Positions 1 to 11,458 are shown, counted from the first letter of the stretch. The stretch is 64,000 nucleotides of DNA from Loigolactobacillus jiayinensis (GCF_003946445.1 NZ_RHOF01000018.1:1-64000); one strand, 5' to 3'. Numbers and translations: made by a program. Notes: generated by a model not told the origin, from the sequence alone.

Positions 1-50
1 AATAGATTACCACTTTGAGCAATCTATCAACAGGATAAAGTATAGAGCCA

Positions 51-97
51 AAAGTGCTTAACAGCGACTAATTAAAGTCGTTGCTAAGCACTTTTTT
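51..97. terminator. Bidirectional intrinsic terminator after purD
   Basis: A long hairpin has the outer arms AAGTGCTTA (52-60) and TAAGCACTT (85-93), with a nearly continuous inner stem. On the minus strand it ends in a short T run just after the purD stop, so it closes the purine operon. On the plus strand the T run is longer (six or more T at 92-97), so it may also end a plus-strand transcript entering from outside the window. Nothing else is recognisable in bases 1-50. Confidence 0.8.
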
Positions 98-104
98 GTT
101 AAAG

Positions 105-1358
105 CTAAGTTAGTGCGTGCCAACCAATGTCTGGTCGATAAGTAAACGCAGCTAGTGGCAATTGCGCCAAAACAGCATTGACTGTTTGTTGCGCCGTAGC
201 CACGTCGTAAGCGCGGGTAGCTAAAAGAAAAACACGCCCGCCAGCACTGACTAACTGGCCCTGCTGCAGCGCCACCCCAGCATAATAAGGCCTAATAGCG
301 GCTGGTAACTGGCTTAGCTCGGGCAAGGCTGACCCCTGCTGATAAGCACCGGGATAACCGGCTGCCGCCACGACGACGCCTAAGTAAATTTGCTGATGCT
401 GCCAAGTTGGTTGCACCGTTTTACCAGCCAGCATGTCCTGCAATAATTGATAAAAATCACTGGTCAATTGCGGCAACACGACCTGCGTTTCCGGATCACC
501 AAAGCGCATGTTGAACTCGATCACTTTGATTCCCGTCGCCGTTAAAATCAAGCCAGCGTACAAAATACCGTTAAAACTGCGCTGCTGTTGTTGCATCCCA
601 GCAACGATCGGCTGTAATACCTGCGCTAAAGCTTGCTGCGCAAGGTCAGCCGGCAAGTGCGGCAACGGGCTATACGCACCCATGCCCCCAGTGTTGGGCC
701 CACTATCGCCGGCACCAAGCGCCTTATGATCTTGAGCCAGTGGCATTGGCACAATTTGGTCGCCAGCGACAAAGGCCATGCAAGAAAATTCCTCACCAAC
801 TAAAAATTCCTCAATGATCACGCTGGTGGTATCAAATTGATGCGCCTGTAGCAAGTCCTGCAACACCGTTTGCCCTTGCTCTAAGGTTGTGACAATGGTG
901 ACCCCTTTACCAGCCGCCAAGCCATTTGCTTTGATCACTTGCGGCAAGGCTTGTTGCTGCAAATACGCCCAAGCTAACGCGTAATCACTAAACTCGCAGT
1001 ACGCCGCGGTGGCCACGTGTTGCTTTGCCAGTAACGCTTTGGCAAAACTTTTTGAACTCTCTAGCTCAGCGGCGGCTTGCGTCGGGCCAAAAATCGGCAA
1101 TTGACGGGCTTGAAAATAATCAACGAGCCCCTGCTGCAACGGAATTTCTGGTCCAACAAAGGTAAGGTCGATCTGCTGCTGTTGGGCAAAAGCCGCTAAG
1201 TCCGCAAACGCGGTTAAGGCTACCAATTGAACGCCATCGCCGGCCATACCTGCATTACCCGGCGCACAATAAACCTGCTGCACCTGCGGACTCAACAAAA
1301 ACTGCCGACACAAGGCGTGTTCGCGGCCGCCACTACCAATCACTAAAACTTTAGCCAT
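105..1358 (-). CDS. purD: Phosphoribosylamine-glycine ligase (GAR synthetase)
   Basis: PurD joins glycine to phosphoribosylamine with ATP to give glycinamide ribonucleotide, the second step of IMP synthesis, in the cytosol. The 417-residue protein has the family length. It starts with the fold motif VIGSGGREHA (about residues 5-14), carries the ATP-grasp signature IKANGLAAGKGV near residue 142, and has the metal-binding segment EFNMRFGDPETQ near residue 282. The ATG start follows a strong AGGAGG. It is the last gene of the purine operon, 14 bases after purH, and is followed by an intrinsic terminator. Confidence 0.97.
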   Translation of the reverse strand: MAKVLVIGSGGREHALCRQFLLSPQVQQVYCAPGNAGMAGDGVQLVALTAFADLAAFAQQQQIDLTFVGPEIPLQQGLVDYFQARQLPIFGPTQAAAELESSKSFAKALLAKQHVATAAYCEFSDYALAWAYLQQQALPQVIKANGLAAGKGVTIVTTLEQGQTVLQDLLQAHQFDTTSVIIEEFLVGEEFSCMAFVAGDQIVPMPLAQDHKALGAGDSGPNTGGMGAYSPLPHLPADLAQQALAQVLQPIVAGMQQQQRSFNGILYAGLILTATGIKVIEFNMRFGDPETQVVLPQLTSDFYQLLQDMLAGKTVQPTWQHQQIYLGVVVAAAGYPGAYQQGSALPELSQLPAAIRPYYAGVALQQGQLVSAGGRVFLLATRAYDVATAQQTVNAVLAQLPLAAFTYRPDIGWHALT

Positions 1359-1372
1359 AATTTCCTCCTAAA

Positions 1373-2899
1373 TTAATGCCGGAAATGCCGCCGACCACTG
1401 AAGACCATCGCCACGCCTAATTTATCGGCCATGGCGATCGAGTCTTTATCCTTAATACTGCCACCAGGTTGCACAATTGCGGTGATACCGTGCTTAGCCG
1501 CATAGGCCACTGAATCGTCCATGGGGAAAAAGGCGTCCGACGCCAAAATTGCCGTAGCGTATTCTGGCTTTGATTCGGCTGCTTGAATCGCAATTTCCGC
1601 AGAGCCGATGCGATTCATTTGCCCAGCGCCGATGCCCAAAGTTTGTTGGGCTGTGGCCACGACGATCGCGTTACTTTTAACGTGCTTAGCAATAATTTGG
1701 CCGAATTCAAGCGCCTTTAATTGCGCTGCGGTTGGTTGCTTTTTAGTGACAACTTCAAAGTCCGCCGCGGTTTCATGAACTTGATCAGCTTCTTGCCGCA
1801 AAACGCCGCCGAGTACCGAAACGGTTTCTAACTCAGTTTGTTCTGGTGCGTTTAGATCAAGGGTCAGCAAGCGCAAGTTTTTCTTCTTAGCTAAAATCGC
1901 AAACGCATCTGGCGCAAAGCTAGGCGCAATAATGATTTCCAAAAATAATTGGTGCATTTTTGTTGCGGTTGCAGCATCAACTTCACGGTTCAAAACAATG
2001 ATGCCGCCAAAAATTGAGGTAGAATCAGCGGCAAAAGCACGATCCCACGCCGTTTCGATCTCATCAGCCAAGCCAACGCCACACGGATTCATATGCTTAA
2101 CCGCCACAACGGCTGGCTGGCTAAATTCACGACTAATACGTAAGGCCGCATCGCAATCTTTAATGTTGTTGTAAGATAGTGCCTTACCGTGCAACTGCTG
2201 CGCTTGGGCAATGGAAAATGGCTCTGGAATCGCGGTTTGATAAAAGGCCGCTTTTTGATGGGAATTTTCGCCATAACGTAATTCCTGCTTCTTTTCAAAG
2301 GCCAAAGGTAACGTGGCGGGGAATTCTTCGCTGGTCAAATAAGCAGCGATCAACGCATCATAGCTGGCCGTATGCTGGAAAACTTTGGCCGCTAATTGGC
2401 GCCGGAACGTCAGATCAACCTTGCCGGCCGCCAACGCCTTAAGCACTGGCTGATAATCAGCAGGATCAACAACTGGTAAAACTGCCGCAAAATTTTTCGC
2501 AGCGGAACGCAGCATGCTTGGCCCACCAATGTCGATTTGTTCAACCGCCGCCGCTTCCGTAACTGCAGGCTGCATGATCGTTTGCTTGAATGGGTACAAA
2601 TTCACGCAGACTAAATCGATGGGGTCAATTTTTTGCTGCGCCAAGGTCGCCATATGTTCCGGGTTGTCCCGTTTAGCTAATAATGCGGCGTGGATCGCGG
2701 GGTGCAGTGTTTTAACTCGGCCATCCAACATTTCGGGAAAATGAGTGACCGCCTCAACTGGCGTTACCGCGACATCAGCTGCCGCTAGCACTTTTTGTGT
2801 GCCCCCAGTTGATAAAATACGGTAGCCTTGAGCAATTAAACCTTGGGCAAAAGCAACTAAACCTGTTTTATCCGATACACTGAGCAATGCTGTTTTCAT
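1373..2899 (-). CDS. purH: Bifunctional AICAR formyltransferase / IMP cyclohydrolase
   Basis: PurH performs the last two steps of IMP synthesis: formylation of AICAR with 10-formyl-THF, then ring closure. At 508 residues it is full length. The N-terminal MGS-like cyclohydrolase domain (about 1-140, with LSVSDKTGL and ILSTGGT) is followed by the transformylase domain, which holds the active-site segment KHMNPCG near residue 270. It lies between purN and purD in the operon with short gaps and no internal terminator. Nothing is unusual in composition or motifs. Confidence 0.97.
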   Translation of the reverse strand: MKTALLSVSDKTGLVAFAQGLIAQGYRILSTGGTQKVLAAADVAVTPVEAVTHFPEMLDGRVKTLHPAIHAALLAKRDNPEHMATLAQQKIDPIDLVCVNLYPFKQTIMQPAVTEAAAVEQIDIGGPSMLRSAAKNFAAVLPVVDPADYQPVLKALAAGKVDLTFRRQLAAKVFQHTASYDALIAAYLTSEEFPATLPLAFEKKQELRYGENSHQKAAFYQTAIPEPFSIAQAQQLHGKALSYNNIKDCDAALRISREFSQPAVVAVKHMNPCGVGLADEIETAWDRAFAADSTSIFGGIIVLNREVDAATATKMHQLFLEIIIAPSFAPDAFAILAKKKNLRLLTLDLNAPEQTELETVSVLGGVLRQEADQVHETAADFEVVTKKQPTAAQLKALEFGQIIAKHVKSNAIVVATAQQTLGIGAGQMNRIGSAEIAIQAAESKPEYATAILASDAFFPMDDSVAYAAKHGITAIVQPGGSIKDKDSIAMADKLGVAMVFSGRRHFRH

Positions 2900-2929
2900 T
2901 CAATATGCGCCTCTTATTTTTAAATTTAA

Positions 2930-3499
2930 TTACTGATTCGCTAATAATTTTACCAGACTGGCGAGATAAAGCCGATGCTCAGTTTGATGAATGCGTTGGC
3001 TCAAGCTAGCCAAGTCGTCGCTGGGCTTAATGGGGACCGTTTGTTGCGCAATAATTGGCCCACTATCAATGCCGGCATCAACGTAATGGATCGTGACGCC
3101 AGTTTCTGTGACCCCAGCGGCAAAAGCGTCCTCAATGCCATGGCGCCCAGGAAAATTAGGCAGCAAGGCAGGATGAATATTGATCAGCCGCTGTGGGTAA
3201 GCTTGCAAGAGCGTTGGCCCGATAATACGCATATAACCGGCCAATAAAATCAGCTCCACCCCGCGCTGCTGCAATTCAGACAAAATGGCAGTTTCAAATG
3301 CCGCTTTATCGCTAAATTGGTTAAACGCTGCCGTCCACACTGGAATAGCTAGCTGCTGCGCGCGCTGCAACACATAAGCTTGCGGCTGATCACACACTAA
3401 CAACACCACTTGAGCCGCAACCTGTTGCTGCTTGATGCCTTCAACCAAGGCCTGAAAGTTACTGCCGTTGCCGGAAGCAAAAATTGCAATTTTTTTCAT
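2930..3499 (-). CDS. purN: Phosphoribosylglycinamide formyltransferase
   Basis: PurN is the folate-dependent GAR transformylase (third step of purine synthesis). The 189-residue protein begins with the family motif IAIFASGNGSNFQAL. It keeps the catalytic histidine in INIHPALLPNFPG (near residue 108) and the catalytic aspartate in VDAGIDSGPII (near residue 142). Its ATG overlaps the purM stop (TGATG at about 3497-3501), so translation is probably coupled. Typical length for the family. Confidence 0.97.
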   Translation of the reverse strand: MKKIAIFASGNGSNFQALVEGIKQQQVAAQVVLLVCDQPQAYVLQRAQQLAIPVWTAAFNQFSDKAAFETAILSELQQRGVELILLAGYMRIIGPTLLQAYPQRLINIHPALLPNFPGRHGIEDAFAAGVTETGVTIHYVDAGIDSGPIIAQQTVPIKPSDDLASLSQRIHQTEHRLYLASLVKLLANQ

Positions 3500-4530
3500 C
3501 AGCCAGCCTCCACTAGATCAACGGTAGCTGGGCCGGGTTTAATAACGCCGATCCGATAGAAATCCTGTTGCTGCGCCGCTAACTGTTGCTGCGCTGCTTT
3601 TAGATCAGCGGGGTGGAGCGCCAGCACCATCCCAAGCCCCATATTAAAGGTGGTATACGCTTCCGTTGTGCTCAAGTGGCCAAGGTCGCACAGCCAGTCA
3701 AAAATGGGCTGCTGCGGCCAACTGCCTAAATTGATTTGCGCCTGCAAACCAGCCGGCAACATCCGTGGCACATTTTCCAGCAGGCCGCCACCAGTAATAT
3801 GGGCGGCGCCGGCGACTAATTTTTGCTGCAATAACGGCAATAACGCTTGTACATAAATTTGCGTCGGCGTCAGCAACGTGTCCAACAAGTTGGCACCGGC
3901 TAACGCTGCAGGGTTATCGCTAAACTGATAAGCGTGTTCTTTAAACAATAACTGGCGAACCAAGGAAAAACCGTTGCTGTGTAGCCCACTGGACGGCAAA
4001 CCAAGCAACACATCCCCCGCTTGAACCCGCTGCGGCCGCAACAACGCGCTTTGCTCGGCCACGCCTAAGGCAAAGCCGGCTAGATCATAATGGCCGGCGG
4101 CGTACATATCCGGCATTTCCGCCGTTTCACCGCCAAGTAACGCCATACCACTTTGCTGACAACCAGCGACGATACCTTGCATTAACTCCGCAACCTGGTC
4201 TGGCTGCGTTTGCGCCACCGCTAAATAATCTAAGAAGAATAGTGGTTGGGCGCCTTGAGCCACCACATCGTTGACGCACATTGCCACCAAGTCTTGCCCA
4301 ACCGTCGTCCGTTGCCCACTTTGAATAGCTAACAACAATTTCGTGCCCACGCCATCAGTCCCAGCAACTAAAACTGGCTGCTGCTGCGCTGGTAATTTGT
4401 ATAAGCCGGCAAAAGCGCCTAGCCCACCGAGGACGTTGCTGCCATTTAACTGCTGTAATTGGGCCTGCAAATTTTTGACCACCGTATCACCAGCGGCAAT
4501 GTTCACGCCGGCTTTTTCATAAGCATTCAT
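3499..4530 (-). CDS. purM: Phosphoribosylformylglycinamidine cyclo-ligase (AIR synthetase)
   Basis: PurM closes the imidazole ring, converting FGAM to AIR with ATP. The 343-residue protein has the AIRS fold with DGVGTKLLLA near residue 60, the GGETAEMPD loop near residue 134 and HITGGGLLENVPR near residue 244. The ATG start is preceded by AAAGGAGA. It sits between purF and purN; its stop overlaps the purN start by one base. It is related in fold to PurL, but the short length and neighbours make PurM clear. Confidence 0.97.
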   Translation of the reverse strand: MNAYEKAGVNIAAGDTVVKNLQAQLQQLNGSNVLGGLGAFAGLYKLPAQQQPVLVAGTDGVGTKLLLAIQSGQRTTVGQDLVAMCVNDVVAQGAQPLFFLDYLAVAQTQPDQVAELMQGIVAGCQQSGMALLGGETAEMPDMYAAGHYDLAGFALGVAEQSALLRPQRVQAGDVLLGLPSSGLHSNGFSLVRQLLFKEHAYQFSDNPAALAGANLLDTLLTPTQIYVQALLPLLQQKLVAGAAHITGGGLLENVPRMLPAGLQAQINLGSWPQQPIFDWLCDLGHLSTTEAYTTFNMGLGMVLALHPADLKAAQQQLAAQQQDFYRIGVIKPGPATVDLVEAG

Positions 4531-4547
4531 CGGTTTTCTCCTTTTCG

Positions 4548-5981
4548 TTAAAGTCGTGCCAAAACCCGTGGTGGTTCAAAACTAGCGGCATAATCGTATA
4601 GCGGCGTTGGATAATCGCCATTGAAGTAGGCCACACACAAGCCAGAATAAGGCGCCTGACTTTTCAACCCAATCGCCGCAATCAAGCCATCCACGCTTAG
4701 GAAGCCTAATGAATCAGCGCCAATTTTGGTTTGCATTTGTGCTAGGGTCAAATTAGCGGCCATTAATTCGCGCGTGTTTTCAATATCGATTCCGTAAAAG
4801 CACGGATAACGTAGTGGCGGCGACGCAATTAGCAAATGGACTGCCGTTGCGCCGGCCTCCTTCAATAAGCGGACAATATAATTACTGGTCGTGCCGCGAA
4901 CTAAGGAATCGTCCACCAGCGCTACTTTTTTGCCCTTGACCACTGCCGCAACCGCGGAAAGCTTCATCCGCACCCCTTGCTCGCGTAGACGCTGGGTTGG
5001 CTGAATGAAGGTTCGTTGGCTATATTGATTCTTGATCAAGCCCATTTCATAAGGAATGCCGCTGGCCGCCGCGTACCCATTAGCCGCCGATAACGACGAA
5101 TTAGGCACCCCGACAACAATATCGGCGTCAACTGGCTGTTCTTGGGCCAAGCGCTGGCCCATCCGTTCGCGCGCCTGATGCACATTGACGCCGTAGATCG
5201 TTGAATCAGGCCGAGCGAAGTAGATAAATTCCATGGAACAAACGGCTAATTGCGTCGCCGTGGTGTATTTTTCAACCGCGTAGCCTTGATCGTCAATTTT
5301 GATCAGTTCACCTGGTTGGACGTCACGGATAAATTTGGCGTTAACGGTGTCCAAAGCACACGTTTCGCTGGCAACCACGTAAGCGCCCGTGGCCAATTGA
5401 CCTAACGCCAACGGCCGAAAACCGTTGGAATCTAGCGCGGCGTATAAGGCATCGTTGGTCATGACTAAGTAAGCAAAGCCACCTTTGATCTCGCGCAAGC
5501 TGGCCATTAAGCGCTGTTTAAAGGTGGGCGCGCTTTGCCGCTGAATCAGATGCATCAGAACTTCAGTATCTGAATTCGCGTGAAAAATTGCGCCCTGCGC
5601 CTCTAATTTAGCCTTCAAGCTCACCGCATTGGTCAAATTGCCATTGTGCGCCAATGCAACTTGTTGCTGGTTAAAGTTGAACAACAGTGGCTGAATATTT
5701 TCGATGCCGGCACTACCAGCCGTGGCGTAGCGCACATGGCCAATTGCGGCCGTGCCCGTTAAATGGGCCAATTTTTCCGGTTGATCGAAAACTTCCGTCA
5801 ATAAGCCTAAGCCTTTTTCACCACTTAAATGGCCAGCTTCATTGGCGACGATCCCAGCACCTTCTTGACCGCGATGCTGCAGGGCGTGCAAACCAAAGTA
5901 AGTCAGTTCAGCCGCTTGTGGGTCGCCCCAAACGCCGAAAACACCGCATTCTTCATTGAGACTTTTGACCTCACTTACCAT
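4548..5981 (-). CDS. purF: Amidophosphoribosyltransferase
   Basis: PurF commits PRPP to purines by making phosphoribosylamine from glutamine. I choose the ATG at 5981 rather than the upstream in-frame ATG at 5999, because AAGGAG lies seven bases before it. The protein then begins with an 11-residue leader followed by CGVFG, as in Bacillus PurF where the propeptide is removed to expose the N-terminal catalytic cysteine. The glutaminase domain (residues 12-240) is followed by the PRT domain with the PRPP loop [13 protein letters not shown]. The start overlaps the purL stop by seven bases. Confidence 0.96.
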   Translation of the reverse strand: MVSEVKSLNEECGVFGVWGDPQAAELTYFGLHALQHRGQEGAGIVANEAGHLSGEKGLGLLTEVFDQPEKLAHLTGTAAIGHVRYATAGSAGIENIQPLLFNFNQQQVALAHNGNLTNAVSLKAKLEAQGAIFHANSDTEVLMHLIQRQSAPTFKQRLMASLREIKGGFAYLVMTNDALYAALDSNGFRPLALGQLATGAYVVASETCALDTVNAKFIRDVQPGELIKIDDQGYAVEKYTTATQLAVCSMEFIYFARPDSTIYGVNVHQARERMGQRLAQEQPVDADIVVGVPNSSLSAANGYAAASGIPYEMGLIKNQYSQRTFIQPTQRLREQGVRMKLSAVAAVVKGKKVALVDDSLVRGTTSNYIVRLLKEAGATAVHLLIASPPLRYPCFYGIDIENTRELMAANLTLAQMQTKIGADSLGFLSVDGLIAAIGLKSQAPYSGLCVAYFNGDYPTPLYDYAASFEPPRVLARL

Positions 5982-8173
5982 GCTAAAGCTCCTTCCCATT
6001 GTTGCTTACTGGCGCGTACAGCTAGCGTTAACGACTCAGTTGTCGTGTTGATCTGCAAGCTCGGAGCAGCAGTTACCACCCCGATCTGTTCAGCCTGCTG
6101 CCCAGCCATTTTGGCAAAAGCAGCTGCTTGCGTTGCGGCAACGGTCACGATAAAGCGTGATTGCGTTTCGGCAAATAACCAACTAGCCGGTAGTGCAACG
6201 GTTACGTTGGCGCCTAATTCGTTGGCAAAGCAACTTTCCGCCAAACCAACCGCTAAGCCACCTTCCGCCAGATCATGGGCACTACTGAGTAAGCCAGCCC
6301 GAATTGCTTGTTGAATCAATTTTTGATTGGCCATTTCGGTGGTCAGATCAAAATCAAAAAGTGCGCCACTAATTTCACCAGTCAATAATTTCTGCACTTC
6401 ACTACCATTAAAATCAGCACCAGTTTGGCCAACTAAGAAGATCACGTCGCCGGCCTGTTTAAAGCCTTGGGTGGTGATCAAATCAAGGTCTTCAATCAAG
6501 CCAACCATGCCCACCATCGGCGTTGGGTAAATCGCCGTACCGTTAGATTCATTGTACAACGAGACATTACCAGAGATCACCGGCGTTGCCAGCGCCTGAC
6601 ACGCTGCGCTCATACCCTTAGTTGCCTGCGCTAATTCGTAAAAACTTTCTGGCTCCTCAGGACTGCCAAAGTTCAAACAATCCGTGATGCCTAATGGTAC
6701 GCCACCGCTGGCCACAATATTACGCGCCGCCTCACAGACCGCAATTTGACCGCCAATTTCTGGATTTAAATATAAATATCGTCCGTTACCGTCTGTTGTC
6801 ATCGCTAGGGCTTTACGGCCACCACGAATACGTAAAACCGCGGCATCTGAACCAGGCGCCACAACAGTGTTGGTTTTAACTTGGGTATCGTAATTGCGAT
6901 AAATAGCTTGCTTTGAGGCAATCGTTGGTTGCTGCAGCAACTGCGCGAACACGGTTTGCGCACTGGCAAAGGTTGGTTGGTACTGTTGCGGCGCGGCAGT
7001 CAATAGCCGCAGTGGCGTTTTTTGTGGCCGCTGATAAACAGGTGCCGCATCAACTAACGCAGTGATCGGCACATCCGCAACTTTTTCGCCATGAGCGTAC
7101 AGTTGATATTGTTTGGCGGTGGTCACTTCACCGATTTGTACGGCATCTAGCTCGTAGCGGGCAAATAATTGTTCCACTACAGCAGCTTGATCCTTGGCCA
7201 CACACAGCAACATCCGTTCTTGCGACTCAGATAGCATCAATTCATAAGGAATCATACCCGCTTCACGTTGCGGCACTTGATCCAGATCCAGCACCATACC
7301 GTAGCCAGCTTTGGCGCCCATTTCAGCTGAAGAAGACACTAGGCCGGCAGCGCCCATATCTTGAATACCAACAACCGCTGCTGGATGCTCGCGAATTAAT
7401 TCCAAGCAAGCGTCCATTAATTGTTTTTCCATAAAGGGATCGCCGACTTGCACCGCGGAACGATCAGCCTCAACGGCATCATTAAACTCAGCTGAAGCAA
7501 AAATTGCGCCTTGAATGCCATCGCGGCCCGTTTTAGCACCAACGTAATAAATCAAGTTACCGGCGCCAGCAGCTTGGCCTTTTTGTTGCATGCTTGTATC
7601 CAGCAACCCCACGCACATGGCGTTCATCACCGGATTAGCCGTATAGGCATTGTCAAAGGCCAATTCGCCGCCAACGGTTGGAATTCCGATACAATTCCCG
7701 TAACCGGCGATCCCCGCCACGGTTTCCTTTAGCAAAAAGCGGGTATGGGCATCAGTTAACTCACCAAACCGTAAACTATCTAACATGGCGATCGGCTGGG
7801 CACCCATGGAGAAAATATCGCGGATAATGCCACCGACGCCAGTTGCAGCACCTTGATAGGGTTCAACCGCCGTTGGGTGATTATGACTTTCCGCCTTAAA
7901 AACCACCGCTTGCCCATCGCCAATATCAATGATCCCAGCACCTTCACCGGGGCCTTGCAGAATTCGTTGGCCACTTGTGGGAAATTGTTTTAACAGTGGC
8001 TTAGAACTTTTATACGCACAATGCTCACTCCACATTGCCGCAAATAAGCCAGTTTCAGTGAAATTTGGTAGCCGGCCGATCAACTGTTGAATCTGCTCAT
8101 ATTCGGCGGTAGTTAAACCCCATTTTTCGTATAAGGCGCTGGTTTTAATTGCCGTTGCTGTTTGCTCGATCAT
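5975..8173 (-). CDS. purL: FGAM synthase, large subunit
   Basis: PurL is the ATP-dependent synthetase subunit that converts FGAR to FGAM with ammonia from PurQ. At 732 residues it is the small, Bacillus-type PurL that needs separate PurS and PurQ, both encoded just upstream. Visible motifs include [15 protein letters not shown] near residue 45 and [14 protein letters not shown] near residue 93. It overlaps purQ by four bases (ATGA) and purF by seven bases, a tightly coupled arrangement that fits a multi-subunit enzyme. Confidence 0.97.
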   Translation of the reverse strand: MIEQTATAIKTSALYEKWGLTTAEYEQIQQLIGRLPNFTETGLFAAMWSEHCAYKSSKPLLKQFPTSGQRILQGPGEGAGIIDIGDGQAVVFKAESHNHPTAVEPYQGAATGVGGIIRDIFSMGAQPIAMLDSLRFGELTDAHTRFLLKETVAGIAGYGNCIGIPTVGGELAFDNAYTANPVMNAMCVGLLDTSMQQKGQAAGAGNLIYYVGAKTGRDGIQGAIFASAEFNDAVEADRSAVQVGDPFMEKQLMDACLELIREHPAAVVGIQDMGAAGLVSSSAEMGAKAGYGMVLDLDQVPQREAGMIPYELMLSESQERMLLCVAKDQAAVVEQLFARYELDAVQIGEVTTAKQYQLYAHGEKVADVPITALVDAAPVYQRPQKTPLRLLTAAPQQYQPTFASAQTVFAQLLQQPTIASKQAIYRNYDTQVKTNTVVAPGSDAAVLRIRGGRKALAMTTDGNGRYLYLNPEIGGQIAVCEAARNIVASGGVPLGITDCLNFGSPEEPESFYELAQATKGMSAACQALATPVISGNVSLYNESNGTAIYPTPMVGMVGLIEDLDLITTQGFKQAGDVIFLVGQTGADFNGSEVQKLLTGEISGALFDFDLTTEMANQKLIQQAIRAGLLSSAHDLAEGGLAVGLAESCFANELGANVTVALPASWLFAETQSRFIVTVAATQAAAFAKMAGQQAEQIGVVTAAPSLQINTTTESLTLAVRASKQQWEGALAW

Positions 8174-8853
8174 GCCGTAACCACCTTTTTCGTTAACGTT
8201 TGTAACATACTCTGGAAAACACCACCGCCATCGGTACTCCCTAATAACGCCTCCACTGCCCGTTCTGGATGGGGCATCATGCCGAGGACGTTGCCAGCAC
8301 GATTGGTGATACCGGCGATATTGGCCACACTGCCATTCGGATTATCTTGATAGGTAAAGACGATCTGCTGCTGTGCTTGCAACTCAGCTAAAGTAGCGGC
8401 GTCACAGTAATAATTGCCTTCACCATGAGCGATTGGTAACGTAATGCGCTGGTTGGGGGCGTAAGCGTTCGTGAAACTTGTTTGCGCGTTGACCACCGTT
8501 AACGCCGCTGGTTGACAGATAAAACTAGCGCTTTTATTTTGTTGCAACACACCAGGCAACAAGCCAGCTTCGGTTAAAATTTGGAACCCATTGCAAATGC
8601 CAATAACCAAGCCACCAGCAGCCGCAAAGCGCCGTACCGCCGCCATGATCGGTGCAAAACGTGCAATCGCGCCACCGCGCAAGTAATCGCCGTACGAAAA
8701 GCCACCTGGCAGCAACACCGCCGCAAAGGCTGATAAGTCAGTTGCCCGATAATTGATCAATTCTACCTGCTGCTGAAACACATCGCGTAAGGCCGCCACT
8801 AGGTCTTGATCGCAATTGGAACCAGGAAATTGTAGCACTGCAAATTTCATCAT
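8170..8853 (-). CDS. purQ: FGAM synthase, glutaminase subunit
   Basis: PurQ is the class I glutamine amidotransferase subunit that feeds ammonia to PurL. The 227-residue protein shows FPGSNCDQD near the N-terminus, the nucleophile cysteine in [11 protein letters not shown] (near residue 87), and the His-x-Glu pair in [10 protein letters not shown] near the C-terminus. Two adjacent ATG codons (8853 and 8850) follow a GGGGGG-rich ribosome binding site; either could be used. It is flanked by purS and purL and overlaps purL by four bases. Confidence 0.96.
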   Translation of the reverse strand: MMKFAVLQFPGSNCDQDLVAALRDVFQQQVELINYRATDLSAFAAVLLPGGFSYGDYLRGGAIARFAPIMAAVRRFAAAGGLVIGICNGFQILTEAGLLPGVLQQNKSASFICQPAALTVVNAQTSFTNAYAPNQRITLPIAHGEGNYYCDAATLAELQAQQQIVFTYQDNPNGSVANIAGITNRAGNVLGMMPHPERAVEALLGSTDGGGVFQSMLQTLTKKVVTA

Positions 8854-8868
8854 CGTTTCCCCCCCTTT

Positions 8869-9114
8869 CTAAGCCGCTATTAATTCGTAACGGTAGCTTT
8901 CCATATTAACGTTAGCAAGTAGCTTCTGACACATTTGCTCCACCGCAAGCGCGGCTTTTTCTCTAGTGGTATCCAACACTAATTCAAAATACTTACCACA
9001 CGTTAATTGGGTCAACTCCGGAAAATCCAGTTGATGCAAGGCTGTCGTAATAGCTTCTGCCTGTGGATCGAGAATCGAATCTTTATAGGTTACATAAACT
9101 TTAGCGCGATACAT
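8869..9114 (-). CDS. purS: FGAM synthase subunit PurS
   Basis: PurS is the small bridging subunit of the PurS-PurQ-PurL complex. The 81-residue protein has the family pattern: AKVYVTYKDSILDPQ at the N-terminus, then a helix and the strand segment with GKYFEL, and CQKLLANVNMESYRYEL at the end. Its start lies inside the end of purC (14-base overlap). Presence of purS agrees with the short form of PurL in this operon. Confidence 0.95.
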   Translation of the reverse strand: MYRAKVYVTYKDSILDPQAEAITTALHQLDFPELTQLTCGKYFELVLDTTREKAALAVEQMCQKLLANVNMESYRYELIAA

Positions 9115-9829
9115 GAGCCACCTCCGAATTTTGTAAACGAGTAAGTACTTCCTGATAAACAGTGGTTAAATCACCGGTCTGCTTGCGGAAAACGTCCTTA
9201 TCGAGTGATGCCTGCGTTGTTTGATCAACTAAGCGACAAGAATCAGGTGAGATCTCATCAGCCAGCACCAACTGACCAGCTAGATAACCGACTTCAATTT
9301 TAAAATCAACTAACGTCAAGTTGGCTTGGGCAAAGCGACTTTGCAGCAATTGATTGATTTTTAAGGCCAATTGCTTAATGGCAGCCAGCTCAGCAGCACT
9401 TGCCAGACCTAAAACTTCTACCTGATCATCATTGATAAAGGGGTCGTCAAGTGCATCTGACTTATAAAAAAGCTCAACGATCGGCCGGCTAAGTGGTTGC
9501 AAGTAAGTAGTGGCAAACTTACGTTGAAAACTACCAGAAGCCAAGTTACGCACCACGACTTCCAGCGGGATCATTTTTACCGGATGGATCAATTGTTCCG
9601 TAGCTGAGACCTGGCGAATAAAATCAGTAGCGATCCCATTTTGAATTAAATAGTTAAACAGCAAACAGTCGATTTGATTATTTAACGCGCCTTTACTGGC
9701 AATTTTTTCCTTGCGTTTGCCGTTAAGCGCCGTGGCCTGATCTAAGTATTCGACCCACAAAACCGTGGCATCATCCGTGTTATAAAGCCGTTTTGCCTTG
9801 CCTGTTTTCAATTCTTCAAGTTTACGCAT
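9101..9829 (-). CDS. purC: SAICAR synthetase
   Basis: PurC joins aspartate to CAIR with ATP to give SAICAR. I choose the ATG at 9829, where GGAGG lies at proper spacing, rather than the upstream in-frame ATG at 9844. The protein is then 242 residues, a normal length, beginning [16 protein letters not shown]. The family signatures IPLEVVVRNLASGSF (near residue 92) and LVDFKIEVGY (near residue 170) are present. It overlaps the end of purK and the start of purS. Confidence 0.97.
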   Translation of the reverse strand: MRKLEELKTGKAKRLYNTDDATVLWVEYLDQATALNGKRKEKIASKGALNNQIDCLLFNYLIQNGIATDFIRQVSATEQLIHPVKMIPLEVVVRNLASGSFQRKFATTYLQPLSRPIVELFYKSDALDDPFINDDQVEVLGLASAAELAAIKQLALKINQLLQSRFAQANLTLVDFKIEVGYLAGQLVLADEISPDSCRLVDQTTQASLDKDVFRKQTGDLTTVYQEVLTRLQNSEVAHVSR

Positions 9830-10959
9830 TATTGATCCTCCCAAATTTTTTCAGCTTGTAACTGTGCCTGTGTTTGCACTGGGTCATCCGTTAAAATCGT
9901 GATGTGACCCATTTTTCGTTGGTAGCGGCTTTCTGCTTTGCCATAATCATGTAAATACCAATCAGGCCGCTGCAACCACCGCGTCCGTGCTGGCTGCAAA
10001 TGTTGACCTAATAAGTTGACCATCACCGCCGGCCGCACTTGCGTGATCACAGGAATCGGTAAGCCACAAATACTGCGAATATGAGCGGCAAATTGCGAGA
10101 GATTGCAGGCCTCGATACTGTAATGGCCCGAATTATGCGGCCGCGGTGCCAACTCATTGACTAACAGGCGCCCATCAGGTAATAAGAAAAATTCGATCCC
10201 CAGCACGCCATACAACTGCAAGCCTTGCGCGATTTTAGTCGCAATTTGAACCACTTCAGCCTTCACCGCCGCTGCAACTGTGGCTGGAGCAATGGTTTCA
10301 TGTAAAATATGCTGATGATGTTTATTTTCGACAACTGGAAAAGTGCGCACATGCTCATTACGATCACGGGTCACCATGATCGCCAATTCCTTAGTAAAAG
10401 GTTGGCGCCGCTCTAAAATGCACGCACCAGGCAACAAGTCAGTCGTCAAGTCAGCCAGCGTATTCACGTCGTGTTGCCCGTGACCGTCGTAACCACCAGT
10501 CGCCGTTTTTAAAATGCTAGGAACGCCTACTGTGGCACAAGCGGCCTTCAATTCAGCTTGCGTTGTTACCGCCGCAAATTCAGTCACCGGTACGCCAAGG
10601 GATTTGAGGAAGTTTTTTTCAGTTAAGCGATTGCGGGTCACCGCCAATAAATGCGTGCCTTGGGGTAAGGCTGCGTACTGGCTGGCTGCTTCTAAGCTAG
10701 CCAAATCAACATTTTCAAATTCATAGGTCAAGACATCAGCACGTTGGGCTAATTCAAGCATTGCCTGTTGATCACGATATTCAGCTTGAACTTGAAAATC
10801 AGCTACTTGCGCCGCCGGACAATCTGGCGTGGGATCTAATACGCCCACTTTGTAACCCATGCTTTTAGCCGCCAGGGCCATCATTTGGCCTAACTGACCG
10901 CCGCCAACAATACCGATCGTGGCGGGTGGCAATAATTGCTTAATCAAGTTGCGCCTCAC
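9829..10959 (-). CDS. purK: N5-carboxyaminoimidazole ribonucleotide synthase
   Basis: PurK carboxylates AIR with bicarbonate and ATP to N5-CAIR, the substrate of PurE. The 376-residue ATP-grasp protein starts with a dinucleotide-like motif [16 protein letters not shown] (about residues 16-31), has [14 protein letters not shown] near residue 149 and [19 protein letters not shown] near residue 270. The start overlaps the end of purE by 20 bases. The class II PurE/PurK pathway is therefore complete. Confidence 0.96.
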   Translation of the reverse strand: MRRNLIKQLLPPATIGIVGGGQLGQMMALAAKSMGYKVGVLDPTPDCPAAQVADFQVQAEYRDQQAMLELAQRADVLTYEFENVDLASLEAASQYAALPQGTHLLAVTRNRLTEKNFLKSLGVPVTEFAAVTTQAELKAACATVGVPSILKTATGGYDGHGQHDVNTLADLTTDLLPGACILERRQPFTKELAIMVTRDRNEHVRTFPVVENKHHQHILHETIAPATVAAAVKAEVVQIATKIAQGLQLYGVLGIEFFLLPDGRLLVNELAPRPHNSGHYSIEACNLSQFAAHIRSICGLPIPVITQVRPAVMVNLLGQHLQPARTRWLQRPDWYLHDYGKAESRYQRKMGHITILTDDPVQTQAQLQAEKIWEDQ

Positions 10960-11425
10960 TTTCGCTGGCTTGCTGCGTCTGGGCAGCCCGATAAGCCACT
11001 AACCGCTGCTGGAGCCCAGCATCCTGTAACGCTAAAATACTAGCCGCTTGTAAAGCCGCATTTTTCGCACCAGCGACACCAATCGCCATGGTCGCTACTG
11101 GCACCCCTGCTGGCATTTGCACGATCGACAATAAGGAATCCATGCCGTGTAACGCATGACTTTCGATGGGTACACCGATCACCGGCCGCACCGTATTAGC
11201 CGCCAACATCCCCGGTAAATGGGCCGCGCCACCGGCACCAGCAATGATCACATCGATTTGTTGAGCCACCGCCTGCTGCGCAAACTGCTGCAGCGTTGCC
11301 GGCATCCGGTGCGCTGAAATCACGCGTTTTATAAATGGAATCTGTAACTCAGTCAAAATTGCGGCACTAGCTTGCATCGTTGGCCAATCGGAAACTGAAC
11401 CCATCACAATTGCAACTTGCATCAC
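10940..11425 (-). CDS. purE: N5-CAIR mutase, first gene of the purine operon
   Basis: PurE moves the carboxylate of N5-CAIR to C4, giving CAIR. The protein of about 160 residues has the signature [10 protein letters not shown] at the N-terminus, ISAHRMP near residue 43 and the [11 protein letters not shown] loop near residue 70, all typical of the octameric bacterial enzyme. Two starts are possible: GTG at 11425 (seven bases after AAGGAGGT) or the next codon ATG at 11422; homologues usually begin at the latter type. It is the promoter-proximal gene of the operon. Confidence 0.96.
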   Translation of the reverse strand: MMQVAIVMGSVSDWPTMQASAAILTELQIPFIKRVISAHRMPATLQQFAQQAVAQQIDVIIAGAGGAAHLPGMLAANTVRPVIGVPIESHALHGMDSLLSIVQMPAGVPVATMAIGVAGAKNAALQAASILALQDAGLQQRLVAYRAAQTQQASESEAQLD

Positions 11426-11458
11426 GAAGATTACCTCCTTGGATTAAAACGTACATTA

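Noticed and set aside
5829-6314. 161-residue plus-strand frame over purL and purF
   Set aside because: It is antisense to two certain genes with overlapping ends, has cysteine-rich low-complexity content and no ribosome binding site; it is a shadow frame.
11426-11458. Purine riboswitch before purE
   Set aside because: The leader between the promoter and purE is only about 30 bases, too short for the aptamer, and none of its conserved loops is present.
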